From: Manihot esculenta
Lineage: Eukaryota; Streptophyta; Magnoliopsida; Malpighiales; Euphorbiaceae
Direction of reading: 5' to 3'
DNA length: 64,000 bases
Assembly: GCF_001659605.2 (NCBI RefSeq)
Contig: NC_035161.2
Coordinates: forward strand, 1,901,480-1,965,479
Below, piece by piece: positions 42,001-47,283 of this stretch. A program made the position numbers and the translations under genes. The notes below the pieces were generated by a model that saw only the letters and a list, made by a program, of their open reading frames with translations, ran no database searches and was not told the origin of the DNA. The first letter of the stretch is position 1. Each line of letters opens with the position of its first letter.

Positions 42001-43187
42001 TACATTTATGTGGCACAATGTATTGTTTCATTTTATTTTGTAAAAAAAAATTATAAAATTAAAATTAATATTATAAACTTTTTTGTAAAATTAGTGCACC
42101 ATAAGCATGAGATTGAAGTTTAATGAAGCCTTAATGCAACAGCAAAAACTATGGAAGTTAAGGGGCATTCAGTATCACTTCTGTTTTTCATTTTTTGTTA
42201 TTTTAACAGTTAAAAAGCCGAAGACCCTTCAGTAAAATCATTGCATTTTTTCCCTCACGCTTTGGCCCATAATATGATAAAATGAATGCGGTAAGTTTTG
42301 GGAAGCAAAGTTTGAGTTTCCCATTTTTTTTCCTTGTTTTCTTCCTTCATCTCTATTTCTCTCTCTTTCTTCTCCTACCAGCCTCTATTTTTCCTTCAAA
42401 CTCTGGTACATTTTTTCTCACCAGTTTCTCCTACTCCACCATCATAAGTATCATCTAGCATTCTCCTCAAAAGTAGTATATGCTATTTAATCCTTACTTT
42501 CTTCAAAATAGACTTTTGATTTCAAGTAACAAAGATGTCCAATCTTTCATCTTGCCAATGAACATGCATTGAAGCTGCATATAAGATGCATGTTTGTGTT
42601 GATTTTGCCATTTTCCAATCAGTTTTGCTTACTTTTTATGATATTAATTTGGCTGATAATGGACTTTTTCCTCATGTGATTGTTGCTTTGCCTCTCACCT
42701 CTATAACCAAATTCTGTCATTGTCTCTCCTCTGCAACTAAATTCTTTGTATATGCACGAAGGCAATGGTGCAAAATAATATCAATGCAAGGGAAGATGGG
42801 GTAAAATGATGTCATATAATAAATGGTTGATCAAAAAGAATTTAGTTTTTACAAAACTAAATAGGAAAATCAACAGCTTAACCGATTGAATCCTAAATGG
42901 ATTCTTCCACAATATAAAGAATTTTCACAGAATGGATTATCCCAAGAGATTAAAGGACCTCACAAAGGTTGAAATAAAAAACGAAGAAAGAGAAATTCAG
43001 TACCCGACCACCGGAGAGTACAGAAGCTATTGATAGAGCAATACTGGGCTTTTCTGCAACCTGCAAAATCACAATGATAAATTTCGAACAACCAAGAGAA
43101 AAATTTTAGCATTGCCAGAAAAAAAAAAATGAAAAAAGAAAGGCATAAGCATATGTATTTTACCATGAGAACTGATGAAGGAGCCAT
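3005..43187 (-). CDS. TOP3B: DNA topoisomerase 3-beta (type IA), complete, 15 exons
   Basis: Type IA topoisomerase that cuts and passes single strands; animal TOP3B also acts on RNA. Coding exons, 5' to 3': 43187-43164, 43060-43004, 40664-40561, 40013-39920, 35309-35210, 24891-24648, 22655-22493, 22403-22284, 18822-18743, 12389-12111, 10978-10810, 6513-6385, 6129-5917, 3973-3794, 3637-3005. These sum to 2589 nt (862 residues), close to the family's usual length, and every junction keeps phase with GT-AG introns. Visible motifs: TOPRIM start LMVAEKPS (residues 7-14), [16 protein letters not shown] (113-122), catalytic Tyr about residue 330 in ISYPRTE, a C-terminal series of CxxC-type zinc-finger pairs (from CGKC), and an RGG/RG-rich tail (about 834-853). 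The RGG tail and zinc fingers mark TOP3-beta rather than TOP3-alpha. The start sits in good context (CAAAATGGC). Introns 4, 5, 9 and 11 are 4.3-10.3 kb and full of transposons. Confidence 0.95.
4190..4560 (-). mobile_element. Ty1/copia 3' remnant in TOP3B intron 13
   Basis: On the minus strand 4534-4499 translates as [12 protein letters not shown], the copia RNase H SRSSAEAEY motif. It is followed by a polypurine tract (AACTTGAGGGGAG, about 4345-4360) and LTR-like sequence down to about 4190. Only the 3' end of the element is left and the reading frame is broken. Confidence 0.7.
4900..5900. other. Remainder of TOP3B intron 13
   Basis: AT-rich sequence with poly-A and poly-T tracts. I see no coding potential or recognisable repeat in it. 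Confidence 0.5.
6750..8400 (+). mobile_element. Ty1/copia fragment A: integrase and RT remnants joined to LTR
   Basis: Degenerate copia pol in TOP3B intron 11, antisense to the gene. Integrase core VLRTDNGTE reads near 6955-6980, the GYSPTQKGYKCY-type motif near 7340-7375, and RT pieces [10 protein letters not shown] and [21 protein letters not shown] near 8015-8215. Many stops and frameshifts make it dead. From about 8222 the RT runs straight into sequence matching the 3' LTR of element B near 29840, so the end of RT and all RNase H have been deleted. It is homologous to the element at 26740-29968. Confidence 0.82.
8400..9480. other. Unassigned part of TOP3B intron 11
   Basis: No coding region or repeat that I recognise. 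It is probably more decayed transposon sequence, but nothing readable supports a family. Confidence 0.4.
9480..9785 (-). mobile_element. Ty1/copia 3' remnant in TOP3B intron 11
   Basis: Minus strand reads [13 protein letters not shown], the copia C-terminal EQLADIFTK motif, near 9770-9730. A polypurine tract (AACTTGAGAGGGAG) follows near 9680-9695 and then LTR-like sequence to about 9480. The LTR side resembles those at 4190 and 25600, suggesting one family of minus-strand remnants. Confidence 0.7.
9790..10055 (+). mobile_element. TRIM element, degenerate copy
   Basis: Same family as the TRIM at 28048-28360. A 5'-truncated left LTR ends ATTTAACA at 9883 and is followed at once by TGGTATTAGAGCC, a primer-binding site like that for initiator tRNA-Met. 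After a short internal region, the right LTR begins TGTTGAATTGCACATTGA at 9962 and ends at 10055. There is no coding capacity. Confidence 0.75.
11090..11410 (-). mobile_element. Solo LTR in TOP3B intron 10
   Basis: On the minus strand this 321-bp unit starts TGTCACATATAG and ends CTAACA, the TG...CA form of an LTR. Flanking 5-mers are CAGAC (11085-11089) and CCGAC (11411-11415), a target duplication with one change. It contains GA/AAG-rich simple sequence (about 11120-11245). No internal region adjoins it, so recombination between two LTRs is the likely origin. Confidence 0.65.
12900..13875 (+). mobile_element. Small non-autonomous LTR retrotransposon
   Basis: Two diverged direct repeats of about 240 bp (12900-13140 and about 13636-13875) each end in CA; the first is followed directly by TGGCATCAGAGC (13141), an initiator-tRNA-Met-type primer-binding site. 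The internal region is about 495 bp and has no pol; it is full of short tandem repeats. ORFs of 73-100 codons inside it are repeat-derived and not credible genes. No clear target duplication was found. It lies in TOP3B intron 9. Confidence 0.7.
13334..13633. repeat. Minisatellite and 77-bp tandem duplication inside the small LTR element
   Basis: From about 13334 to 13483 there are imperfect units of about 45-50 bp, each carrying GTTGATGTTT and CCTTTGGAGAG. They are followed by two copies of a 77-bp unit starting CCGCCATT (13484-13560 and 13561-13633), nearly identical. Confidence 0.8.
14047..18087 (+). mobile_element. Ty1/copia retrotransposon with both LTRs and target duplication
   Basis: LTRs of 196 bp each (14047-14242 and 17892-18087); the right one starts TGTTATAG and both end CTACA. 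Flanking 5-mers are ACACG (14042-14046) and ACATG (18088-18092), differing only at a CpG. The primer-binding site TATCAGAGCTGG follows the left LTR. Internal order fits copia: gag from ATG 14719 with stops, zinc knuckle [14 protein letters not shown] near 15780-15820, protease IDSGVTDH near 16013, gag-pre-integrase and integrase with [12 protein letters not shown] near 16845, then [11 protein letters not shown] near 17230 and RNase H pieces. Most of the RT core is deleted near 17205. It is dead and sits antisense in TOP3B intron 9. Confidence 0.9.
15170..15361 (+). mobile_element. LTR of a second element nested in the gag region of the copia element
   Basis: 192-bp unit starting TGTTATAGTGTG and ending TTTGTTACA, immediately followed by TAGTATCAGGGCC, again an initiator-Met-type primer-binding site. 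It interrupts the gag of the 14047-18087 element; about 240 bp of its own leader seems to follow. No matching second LTR is visible, so only the 5' part is present or the rest was lost. Confidence 0.6.
18290..18630 (+). mobile_element. Ty1/copia 3' end remnant
   Basis: 18313-18423 reads [19 protein letters not shown] and onward, the copia pol C-terminus, ending in a stop. A GA-rich polypurine tract follows, then LTR-like sequence from about 18432. It ends about 110 bp before TOP3B exon 9 (18743-18822). Confidence 0.75.
18823..20929. other. 5'-unassigned part of TOP3B intron 8
   Basis: No recognisable gene or transposon. ORFs up to 78 codons occur but are T/C-rich reading of intron sequence. 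Confidence 0.5.
21205..21475. mobile_element. Nested MITE with about 46-bp TIRs
   Basis: Left end CACTAGATGAATTTAATTTT matches the reverse complement of the right end (CAGTAGGTGAATTTTGTTTT), both continuing through AATTATGAAGAT. The CAC/GTA-like terminus recalls CACTA elements, but the 3-bp flanks do not match, so the superfamily is open. Confidence 0.6.
21524..21815. mobile_element. Nested Stowaway-like MITE
   Basis: Ends CTCCTTCCATCCCATAATTT and, inverted, CACTCCTTCCATCTCATAAT form a TIR of about 28 bp of the kind found in plant Tc1/mariner MITEs. A TA precedes the left end; the right flank is not an intact TA. It lies within the long-TIR element. Confidence 0.65.
22690..23848. other. Unassigned part of TOP3B intron 6
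   Basis: No gene or recognisable repeat between exon 7 and the MITE at 23849. Confidence 0.5.
23849..24191. mobile_element. hAT-type MITE (GGTTCGGTT family) with 8-bp target duplication
   Basis: 343 bp with short inverted ends TAGAGGTGAGCA / TAGGGATGAGCA and many GGTTCGGTT / AACCGAACC motifs inside. Flanking 8-mers are TGCAGCAG (23841-23848) and TGCGGCAG (24192-24199), one mismatch, which fits hAT. It lies in TOP3B intron 6. Related, more decayed copies occur at 43375-43765 and 45150-45575. Confidence 0.82.
25600..25800 (-). mobile_element. Ty1/copia LTR and polypurine-tract remnant
   Basis: Minus-strand sequence has the polypurine tract CAACTTGAGAGGGAG (about 25775-25790) followed by an LTR-like stretch similar to those at 4190 and 9480. 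No coding part remains. Confidence 0.55.
25806..26625. mobile_element. Mutator-like non-autonomous element with long diverged TIRs
   Basis: Left end ACACTTTAATCCCTGAATTT and the inverted right end ACACTTTAATTCTTAAGTTT continue as imperfect inverted repeats for roughly 100 bp. The pattern TTTAATCCCTGA...TAGCGT...GTCCCT matches the TIR of the element at 58410-59456. No transposase and no clear target duplication. Confidence 0.6.
26740..29968 (+). mobile_element. Ty1/copia element B (pol and 3' LTR), split by a TRIM
   Basis: Degenerate copia pol in TOP3B intron 5, antisense to the gene. In order: gag-pre-integrase near 26740-26900, integrase near 26900-27250, [17 protein letters not shown] near 27430-27480, RT from about 28370 ([13 protein letters not shown]), RT C-terminal part [18 protein letters not shown] (28875-28930), and RNase H with [20 protein letters not shown] near 29320-29380. 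A polypurine tract TTGAGGGGGAG is followed by a 3' LTR starting TGTTGACCAG at 29741 and ending near 29968. There are many stops and no 5' LTR. Homologous to fragment A at 6750. Confidence 0.88.
28048..28360 (+). mobile_element. TRIM element, complete, inserted in the copia RT
   Basis: 313-bp terminal-repeat retrotransposon in miniature. LTRs are 28048-28162 (115 bp) and 28245-28360 (116 bp), both starting TGTTGAATC and ending TTTAAACA. The primer-binding site TGGTATCAAAGTC follows the left LTR and a purine tract (GTGAGGGGGG) precedes the right LTR. The target duplication GGTTG is exact (28043-28047 and 28361-28365). Removing the element rejoins the copia RT motif KPIG(C). It carries no coding sequence and so must be mobilised in trans. 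Confidence 0.93.
30740..32417 (-). mobile_element. Non-autonomous LTR element, minus strand
   Basis: Two diverged direct repeats, about 32184-32417 (5' LTR) and 30740-30983 (3' LTR), share GGCTACATCTTTA, CATATTTATAATACTAAAAC and GAAGACATATCCC in order. Next to the 5' LTR the minus strand reads CATGGTATCAAAGCC, a primer-binding site. The roughly 1.2-kb internal region shows no gag or pol that I can recognise. Outer limits are approximate. Confidence 0.65.
32199..32254. repeat. Compound microsatellite (AAT)n(AAG)n(AGG)n
   Basis: Consecutive AAT, AAG and AGG trinucleotide runs lying at the end of the 5' LTR of the 30740-32417 element. Confidence 0.9.
32480..33295 (-). pseudogene. Unidentified broken coding fragment in TOP3B intron 5
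   Basis: I do not recognise the family. An open frame of 204 codons (33190-32576) is acidic and Ser/Asn/Asp-rich ([20 protein letters not shown]), then turns basic near the end ([14 protein letters not shown]). Coding character extends both ways. Upstream in the same frame it runs, across one TAA near 33255, to the palindrome at 33296. Downstream a shifted frame continues from about 32620 to 32480 ([23 protein letters not shown]). That pattern of one stop and one frameshift suggests a decayed copy of a normal plant gene. It lies on the same strand as TOP3B but matches no TOP3B sequence. An alternative is a spliced exon, since TTTCTCAG precedes the open part. Confidence 0.45.
33296..33379. repeat. 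Compound palindrome (26-bp outer arms, 8-bp inner arms)
   Basis: Perfect inverted repeat: arms 33296-33321 and 33354-33379, containing CTGAGATCCAGAAAATAGG and its complement. Inside is a second inverted repeat, GTTTTACA and TGTAAAAC. The unit begins TGATGATC and ends GATCATCA, so it also has LTR-like TG...CA termini. Confidence 0.9.
33380..33760 (+). mobile_element. Retroelement leader remnant (primer-binding-site-like start)
   Basis: Directly after the palindrome the sequence reads TTGGCGCCGTCTGTGGGA, typical of the region after the 5' LTR in many plant Ty3/gypsy elements. Further on, TCCCACATCGGAAAG, GACGCGTTTTAAG, AAACCGTGCGGCC and AAAGCGGACAATATT form a dispersed repeat I recognise from many eudicot genomes. 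There is no credible ORF and the relation between the two parts is unclear. Confidence 0.45.
34350..34600 (+). mobile_element. LTR-like sequence with (CT)n microsatellite
   Basis: A stretch with AGTATATAAGAGAG (TATA-like) and AATAATACAGTCATTCTCTC followed by a CT run at about 34534-34583 has the look of a copia LTR 3' half. No primer-binding site or partner LTR was identified, so the call is weak. Confidence 0.35.
35589..38525 (+). mobile_element. Ty1/copia element C, highly decayed, in TOP3B intron 4
   Basis: Matching repeats at about 35589-35743 and 38421-38525 share TAAGGAAAGTC, ATATTTCCTG and TATATTTGTATTTATT, and are taken as LTRs. ACCAGAGCTTCC near 35753 is a primer-binding-site remnant. 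Between them are gag-like [13 protein letters not shown] (about 36135-36180), RT pieces such as LKQSPRAWF near 37360 and an [10 protein letters not shown] remnant near 37480, and a decayed RNase H. Stops and frameshifts are everywhere, so this is an old copy. Confidence 0.75.
38644..39023. mobile_element. Mutator-like MITE with long TIRs
   Basis: Left end GGAAAATTACTATTTAGTCC and inverted right end GGAAAAATTACTATTTGGTT continue as inverted repeats through AAACTCATTA.TTAGTC. About 380 bp with no coding sequence. Flanking 9-mers do not match convincingly. A truncated relative lies inside the element at 58410. Confidence 0.65.
39662..39890. mobile_element. MITE next to the exon 4 splice donor of TOP3B
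   Basis: 229 bp with ends GAGCCTGTTTGGTAT and, inverted, GGCCTGTTTGGCAT. Flanking TAA (39659-39661) and TTA (39891-39893) fit the TWA target preference of PIF/Harbinger, though they are not identical; hAT is an alternative. Confidence 0.65.
40700..42950. other. TOP3B intron 2, no recognised content
   Basis: AT-rich intron sequence with no readable transposon protein, terminal repeats or other gene. An open frame of 72 codons at 42586-42804 has no supporting feature. Confidence 0.5.
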
Positions 43188-43374
43188 TTTGATGAATTTT
43201 AAAGCGGCTGTCTATATGTGCCGTATGTGGATTAGTAGAGAAGCGCAGGTTGCCGATGCCCGTCGACCCTCGACAGTGAAAAAAATAAAAAGGCTTTATT
43301 GAGAAAAAGAGAAAGAAGTATCCGATTTCATCATGTATGTATGTCAAAATTCCATGGTTCAAATTAAAAAAAAA

Positions 43375-43765
43375 AAAATCGAATTGAATGAATTTAAAAT
43401 TTTATTTTGATTTTTTATTTATTTTAATTTAATTTAATTTTTAAATTCAAAATTTTTAATTTTAATTAATTTAATTTTAATAAAATAAATAAAAAAATTA
43501 AACTAAATTAATTAATAATAATAATATATTATTTTTAATAATATAGAGAAATTAAATTATATTAAAAATAAAATATTTTAATTAAATTTTAAAATATTAA
43601 AAATTAAATGTAAAAAATAAAAAAATTATTAAAAATTAAAATTAATTAAACTGAATCAGATTGGTTTGATTCAATTTAATTTTTTATCAAAATAAATTCA
43701 GTTCGATTTTTATAAATGTTAAAATTTTAAATTTTAATTTATTTAATTCGATTTGATTTTAAACA
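43375..43765 (-). mobile_element. Decayed copy of the GGTTCGGTT MITE, upstream of TOP3B
   Basis: In reverse orientation the sequence follows the interior of the 23849-24191 MITE (AATTTTTAATAATTTTTTTA, TTTTTTACATTTAATTTTTA, TTTTAAAATTTAATT in order). Its ends have decayed. It begins about 190 bp upstream of the TOP3B start codon, so it lies in the promoter region. Confidence 0.55.
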
Positions 43766-44128
43766 AAATTAATCATAAAAATATTTACGAAAGGGTAATT
43801 ACCAAATAAAAAATCATCCTTATATCTGTGTTATACCTTAGCTAATAAAAATAATTTTAAAATTTTAAAATTTTGATTAGTCAATAAAAATAGAATTACA
43901 TTAAATTATATTTATTTTAATAATTTATTGATTAATTAGAATAAAAAAATTTTATTTATATATCAAAATTACCCCTGCTAACATCAAATAAATCTAATTA
44001 CTCAATACCTCTCCTCTATTCTATTCCATCTTTCTCATATCTTCTTCTTCTTCAAAAAAAAAAAAGCCCAAAGCAAGAAGCATCTATGCAACTTGTGACA
44101 AGATATTACTGCATGCATTAGTAAATAA

Positions 44129-44284
44129 ACTTGAGATTCTTGGTAACGAGTCCCTTTTGGATTGTTGTACATACAACGTTATAAAAGGAAGCATATCGTT
44201 AAATTTACTTGAGATTCTTGGTAACGAGTCCCTTTTGAATTGTTGTACATACAACGTTATAAAAGGAAGCATATCGTTAAATTT
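44129..44284. repeat. 78-bp tandem duplication
   Basis: Two copies of a 78-bp unit (44129-44206 and 44207-44284), each containing CTTGAGATTCTTGGTAACGA and GGAAGCATATCGTTAAATTT, differing at one base. The end of the unit (CGTTAAATTTA) is the terminal sequence of the adjoining TRIM LTR. Confidence 0.93.
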
Positions 44285-44383
44285 AGGTCAGGTCTAACTC
44301 AACCCCAAAAACTAACTATCAGTGTCTATAGTCCATATAAAAAGGTATGTTGCCCCTTTCCACGACCGATGTGGGATTCAACA
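44280..44383 (-). mobile_element. Solo LTR of the TRIM family
   Basis: On the minus strand it starts TGTTGAATCCCACATCGGTC at 44383, then GTGGAAAGGGGCAA and GGGGTTGAGTTAGACCTGAC, and ends in TAAATTTAACG. It matches the TRIM LTRs at 28048. No primer-binding site or second LTR follows. Confidence 0.75.
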
Positions 44384-44516
44384 CATATCAAATAGGAAAC
44401 AATTTGCATAAACTCCAACAAAATCAAGGGCTCTTAAAAAGGTTGAGCAAAAGAAAGAACCTATGAGAATAGAAACACTGAGAACCAGCATTGTTACAAA
44501 CGTTTGACGAAATGAA

Positions 44517-44982
44517 TTACTCAATTACGCTTGATGGTTGTTTATCTTTTTGAGGCAGCAAAATCCTTTGATTCAACAAATAAAGCCTCCATGGATTTCC
44601 ACCATAATATTCACTAGAAAAAATTACTGACCCAACTCTTCCATCCCATCCCATCCCATTTGAGAGTATTTCAGATTGAGACCTAAATTGTTCTGCAGAA
44701 TTGAGATTCATAAACACTAAATCTTATCAAGAAGCTGTTTGGAAAGCTAACAGCATATCCTATCAAGCTAGTAGCCAGAGTAGAAAATGCAAAACCCTGA
44801 ATAACAGATAAAGCTAAAGGATTGATAGAAAGTGAAAGGGAGATTGGGTCACTGGAGGAGGCGGCAGTGTTAGCCCCAGCAAGCCCCAAAACAATCACAT
44901 TCCATGATAAAACCATGATCAATTGACCAACCCCACTAATCAACACGTTTAGGTTAGATTTGGGAATTGGATTTGAGGGCAA
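44517..44982 (-). pseudogene. Tryptophan/tyrosine permease-like gene fragment
   Basis: Frame 44982-44683 reads VLSWNVIVLGLAGANTA, then VIQGFAFSTLATSLIGYAVS, which resembles the membrane segments of plant plastid-type aromatic amino-acid permeases. After SFPNSFL the frame shifts, and a second open piece (44717-44517, with GRVGSVIFSSEYYGG) ends at a stop. Only a small C-terminal part of a transporter of about 400-500 residues is present, with no promoter or upstream exons, so it is a dead fragment. Confidence 0.5.
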
Positions 44983-45149
44983 ACATAGATGAGATCATTT
45001 TAGTTTTTTTCTTTTGGACTAAACGGTAAAAATTGGTATAGTTTGACAGAAGTCATTTTCCATTGACATAATTAAAATATAGTGTCATTGGAATGTAATT
45101 TTATAACTACAAAAAGTATTTTAATTAATGAAGACATAATACCGATCGG

Positions 45150-45575
45150 GTGATCAATCAGTTGGTTCGATTTAAAATTGAACCAAATAAATTGAAAATT
45201 GAAATTTTAGTATTTATAAAAATCAAACTAAATTGAATTTTGTTAGAAACCAAATCGAACCAAATTGGTCTAATTTGATGCGATTCTATTCAATTTAAAT
45301 TTTTAATAAATTTTTTATTTTTTACATTTTATTTTTATTATTTTAAAATTTAATTGAAATATTTTAACCTTAATATAATCTAATCTATTTATATTATTAA
45401 AAATAATATATTATATTATTATCATTAATCAGTTCGGTTCGATTTTTTCAGTTTTTTCTTATCAAAATCGAATAGAACTGAAATAATCGAAAATTTTAAA
45501 ATTAAAAATCAAAGCGAACCGAAATAAATAAAAAGCCGAACTGAAATTTTAAATTAATTCAGTTCGATCTCCTCT
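45150..45575. mobile_element. Decayed copy of the GGTTCGGTT MITE
   Basis: Shares with the 23849-24191 element long runs such as TTTTAAAATTTAATTG, AATATTTTAACCTTAATATA and CAGTTCGGTTCGATTTTTT in the same order and orientation. Termini and target duplication are not recoverable. Confidence 0.7.
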
Positions 45576-45779
45576 TTTAAGTTTGACATAATAAGTCAAC
45601 TTTTTTAAAATTCCTAAATTTTCATCTAAATTTCATATTGACACTAGAGAAAGTGTATATGCCAGTTAAAATTTATTATTATTATTTTTACATGCCCACT
45701 TGCTATTTTGCACAACCATATGGTAATAGATGTAAAGAAATAGGGTTAACATAAAGTTTTATTAAATTTGATTGCATGT

Positions 45780-46079
45780 TCAACAACATGCAGGTAGAGG
45801 TGGCAGCAGCAATGGATGAGGCATCCACGGCAAGGGTGGAAAATTACCTCCCTGGACATCTGAATTGTTTGGCTTCTTTGTCTGGTGGGCCAAGAAGTTC
45901 AGGGCGAAGAGAGAAGGATCCTCATTGAAATTAGGCATGAGAATGTGATGACGACGGTGGTCTCCGTGGCGATGCTGTTGTATGGTACATATATTAATAG
46001 CATGAGAATGTGAATTTGTTGCATTTTGTTTGTATGCAAAGAGAAATGGAGAGCATGGTACTGAGATTAGGGTTAACAT
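45780..46079 (-). CDS. Possible small proline-rich protein, 99 aa
   Basis: Single-exon frame from ATG 46079 to TGA at 45780. The N-terminus MLTLISVPCSPFLFAY is hydrophobic and could be a short secretion signal. The middle is His/Arg-rich (HRHGDHRRHH) and the C-terminus Pro/Leu-rich, ending LLLPPLPACC. I do not recognise a family. A TATA box lies about 100 bp upstream in the right orientation, which supports a real transcript. It could equally be a chance frame or part of a non-coding RNA. Confidence 0.35.
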   Translation of the reverse strand: MLTLISVPCSPFLFAYKQNATNSHSHAINICTIQQHRHGDHRRHHILMPNFNEDPSLFALNFLAHQTKKPNNSDVQGGNFPPLPWMPHPLLLPPLPACC

Positions 46080-46176
46080 TTTTAGGAGTTCTCTTTGCTT
46101 TTGGGGGAAATTCAAGTATGGTTTAAAGTATGGATTCAATTAGTGAGTAGTTCAGTTTGAAAATTAATTAGGTTTT

Positions 46177-46186
46177 GCTTTTATAG
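46177..46186 (-). promoter_or_regulatory. TATA box for the small ORF
   Basis: Minus strand reads CTATAAAAGC, a good plant TATA box, 98 bp before the ATG at 46079. Confidence 0.45.
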
Positions 46187-46189
46187 GGG

Positions 46190-47283
46190 TTGAAATTGCT
46201 TAGCTTCTTTTCTTTCTCTTGTTTCTTTTCAGGAGGGAAAGAGGGAGAAAAAAAATGCTTGAATTTTCTTGGTACGGAAAGGAGTTATGGAATTGGGTTG
46301 AAGACTTACAGTGCTCAAAAGGAAAGAATTTGGTGGTGAAGCAATTACTTGGTGGAAAAACTTACAAGTATCATATTATTATATTTATATGAAATATTGA
46401 ATTTTTATCTACTTTTTAATCCAAAAAAGTAAAAAAAAAATTAAAGTAAAGTAATAATTTAACTTAATTAATAATCTAAATTATTAATAATATGAATTAT
46501 TTAAATTATAATTTTATTTTTGACGTACAAGTTAGTTAGTTAATAATCATTTTATATTAATATAATCTAATAAAGTATACTGCCATATATATCTTAAGTT
46601 AAAAAAAAATTATATTGAAATCAATTGGTTCAATTGATAAAGAAAGACTATTTAGTGTGTATGGTTAATGGATCAATTCAGGGGTTGATTTTGAATTTTT
46701 TAAACTATACATTGAACCATTAGGCATCATTATCAAATTTCTGCTGAATCAAATCTTCATTCCCATGACACTAAACTTGTCATTAACGGAAAGAAAATCC
46801 TGCTCCATTTCAATGTGACCTTACTACTTAACACTATATTTTATAGTATGCAACTTATTTGAACATCAAATAAATGGTATCAGTGTGTAATAGTCATGCT
46901 TACATGTGTTTTGAGTATATGCAGATAGTAAACACAAGTTGTGTGGTTATTAATGCTCTTTCCGATATACATGCTTGGTTTCTAAGAAAACAGTATCTAT
47001 GTTATTGTGCTCAAGAATCTGAATTTGGGTAGAAGAAATTGGAAAAAAAAAAAAAAAAGAGGCAATTTTGATGCTTACAAAATAGGCATAAAAAAGAACA
47101 TCATTCATTCAACTCTTATGAACTGCAAGAATCTGAATTTCAATACAAGACACAGAACCAAAAATTGGTCCTCACAAATGGTGAGAACTGGTATCAACCT
47201 ACATAAACAGCAAAATGCACCTTCCAAGCTATTTCACAGAAATATTAGTAATACATACACCACCTTGATTCTAAGTATTTTCT
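46190..47283. other. Intergenic, kinesin 3' side
   Basis: AT-rich with no recognisable gene or repeat; its right end holds the kinesin 3' UTR. Confidence 0.5.

Noticed and set aside
47007..47260. Start of a 133-codon plus-strand frame
   Set aside because: Lys/Asn/Ile-rich reading of AT-rich DNA with a poly-A run, overlapping the kinesin last exon in antisense.
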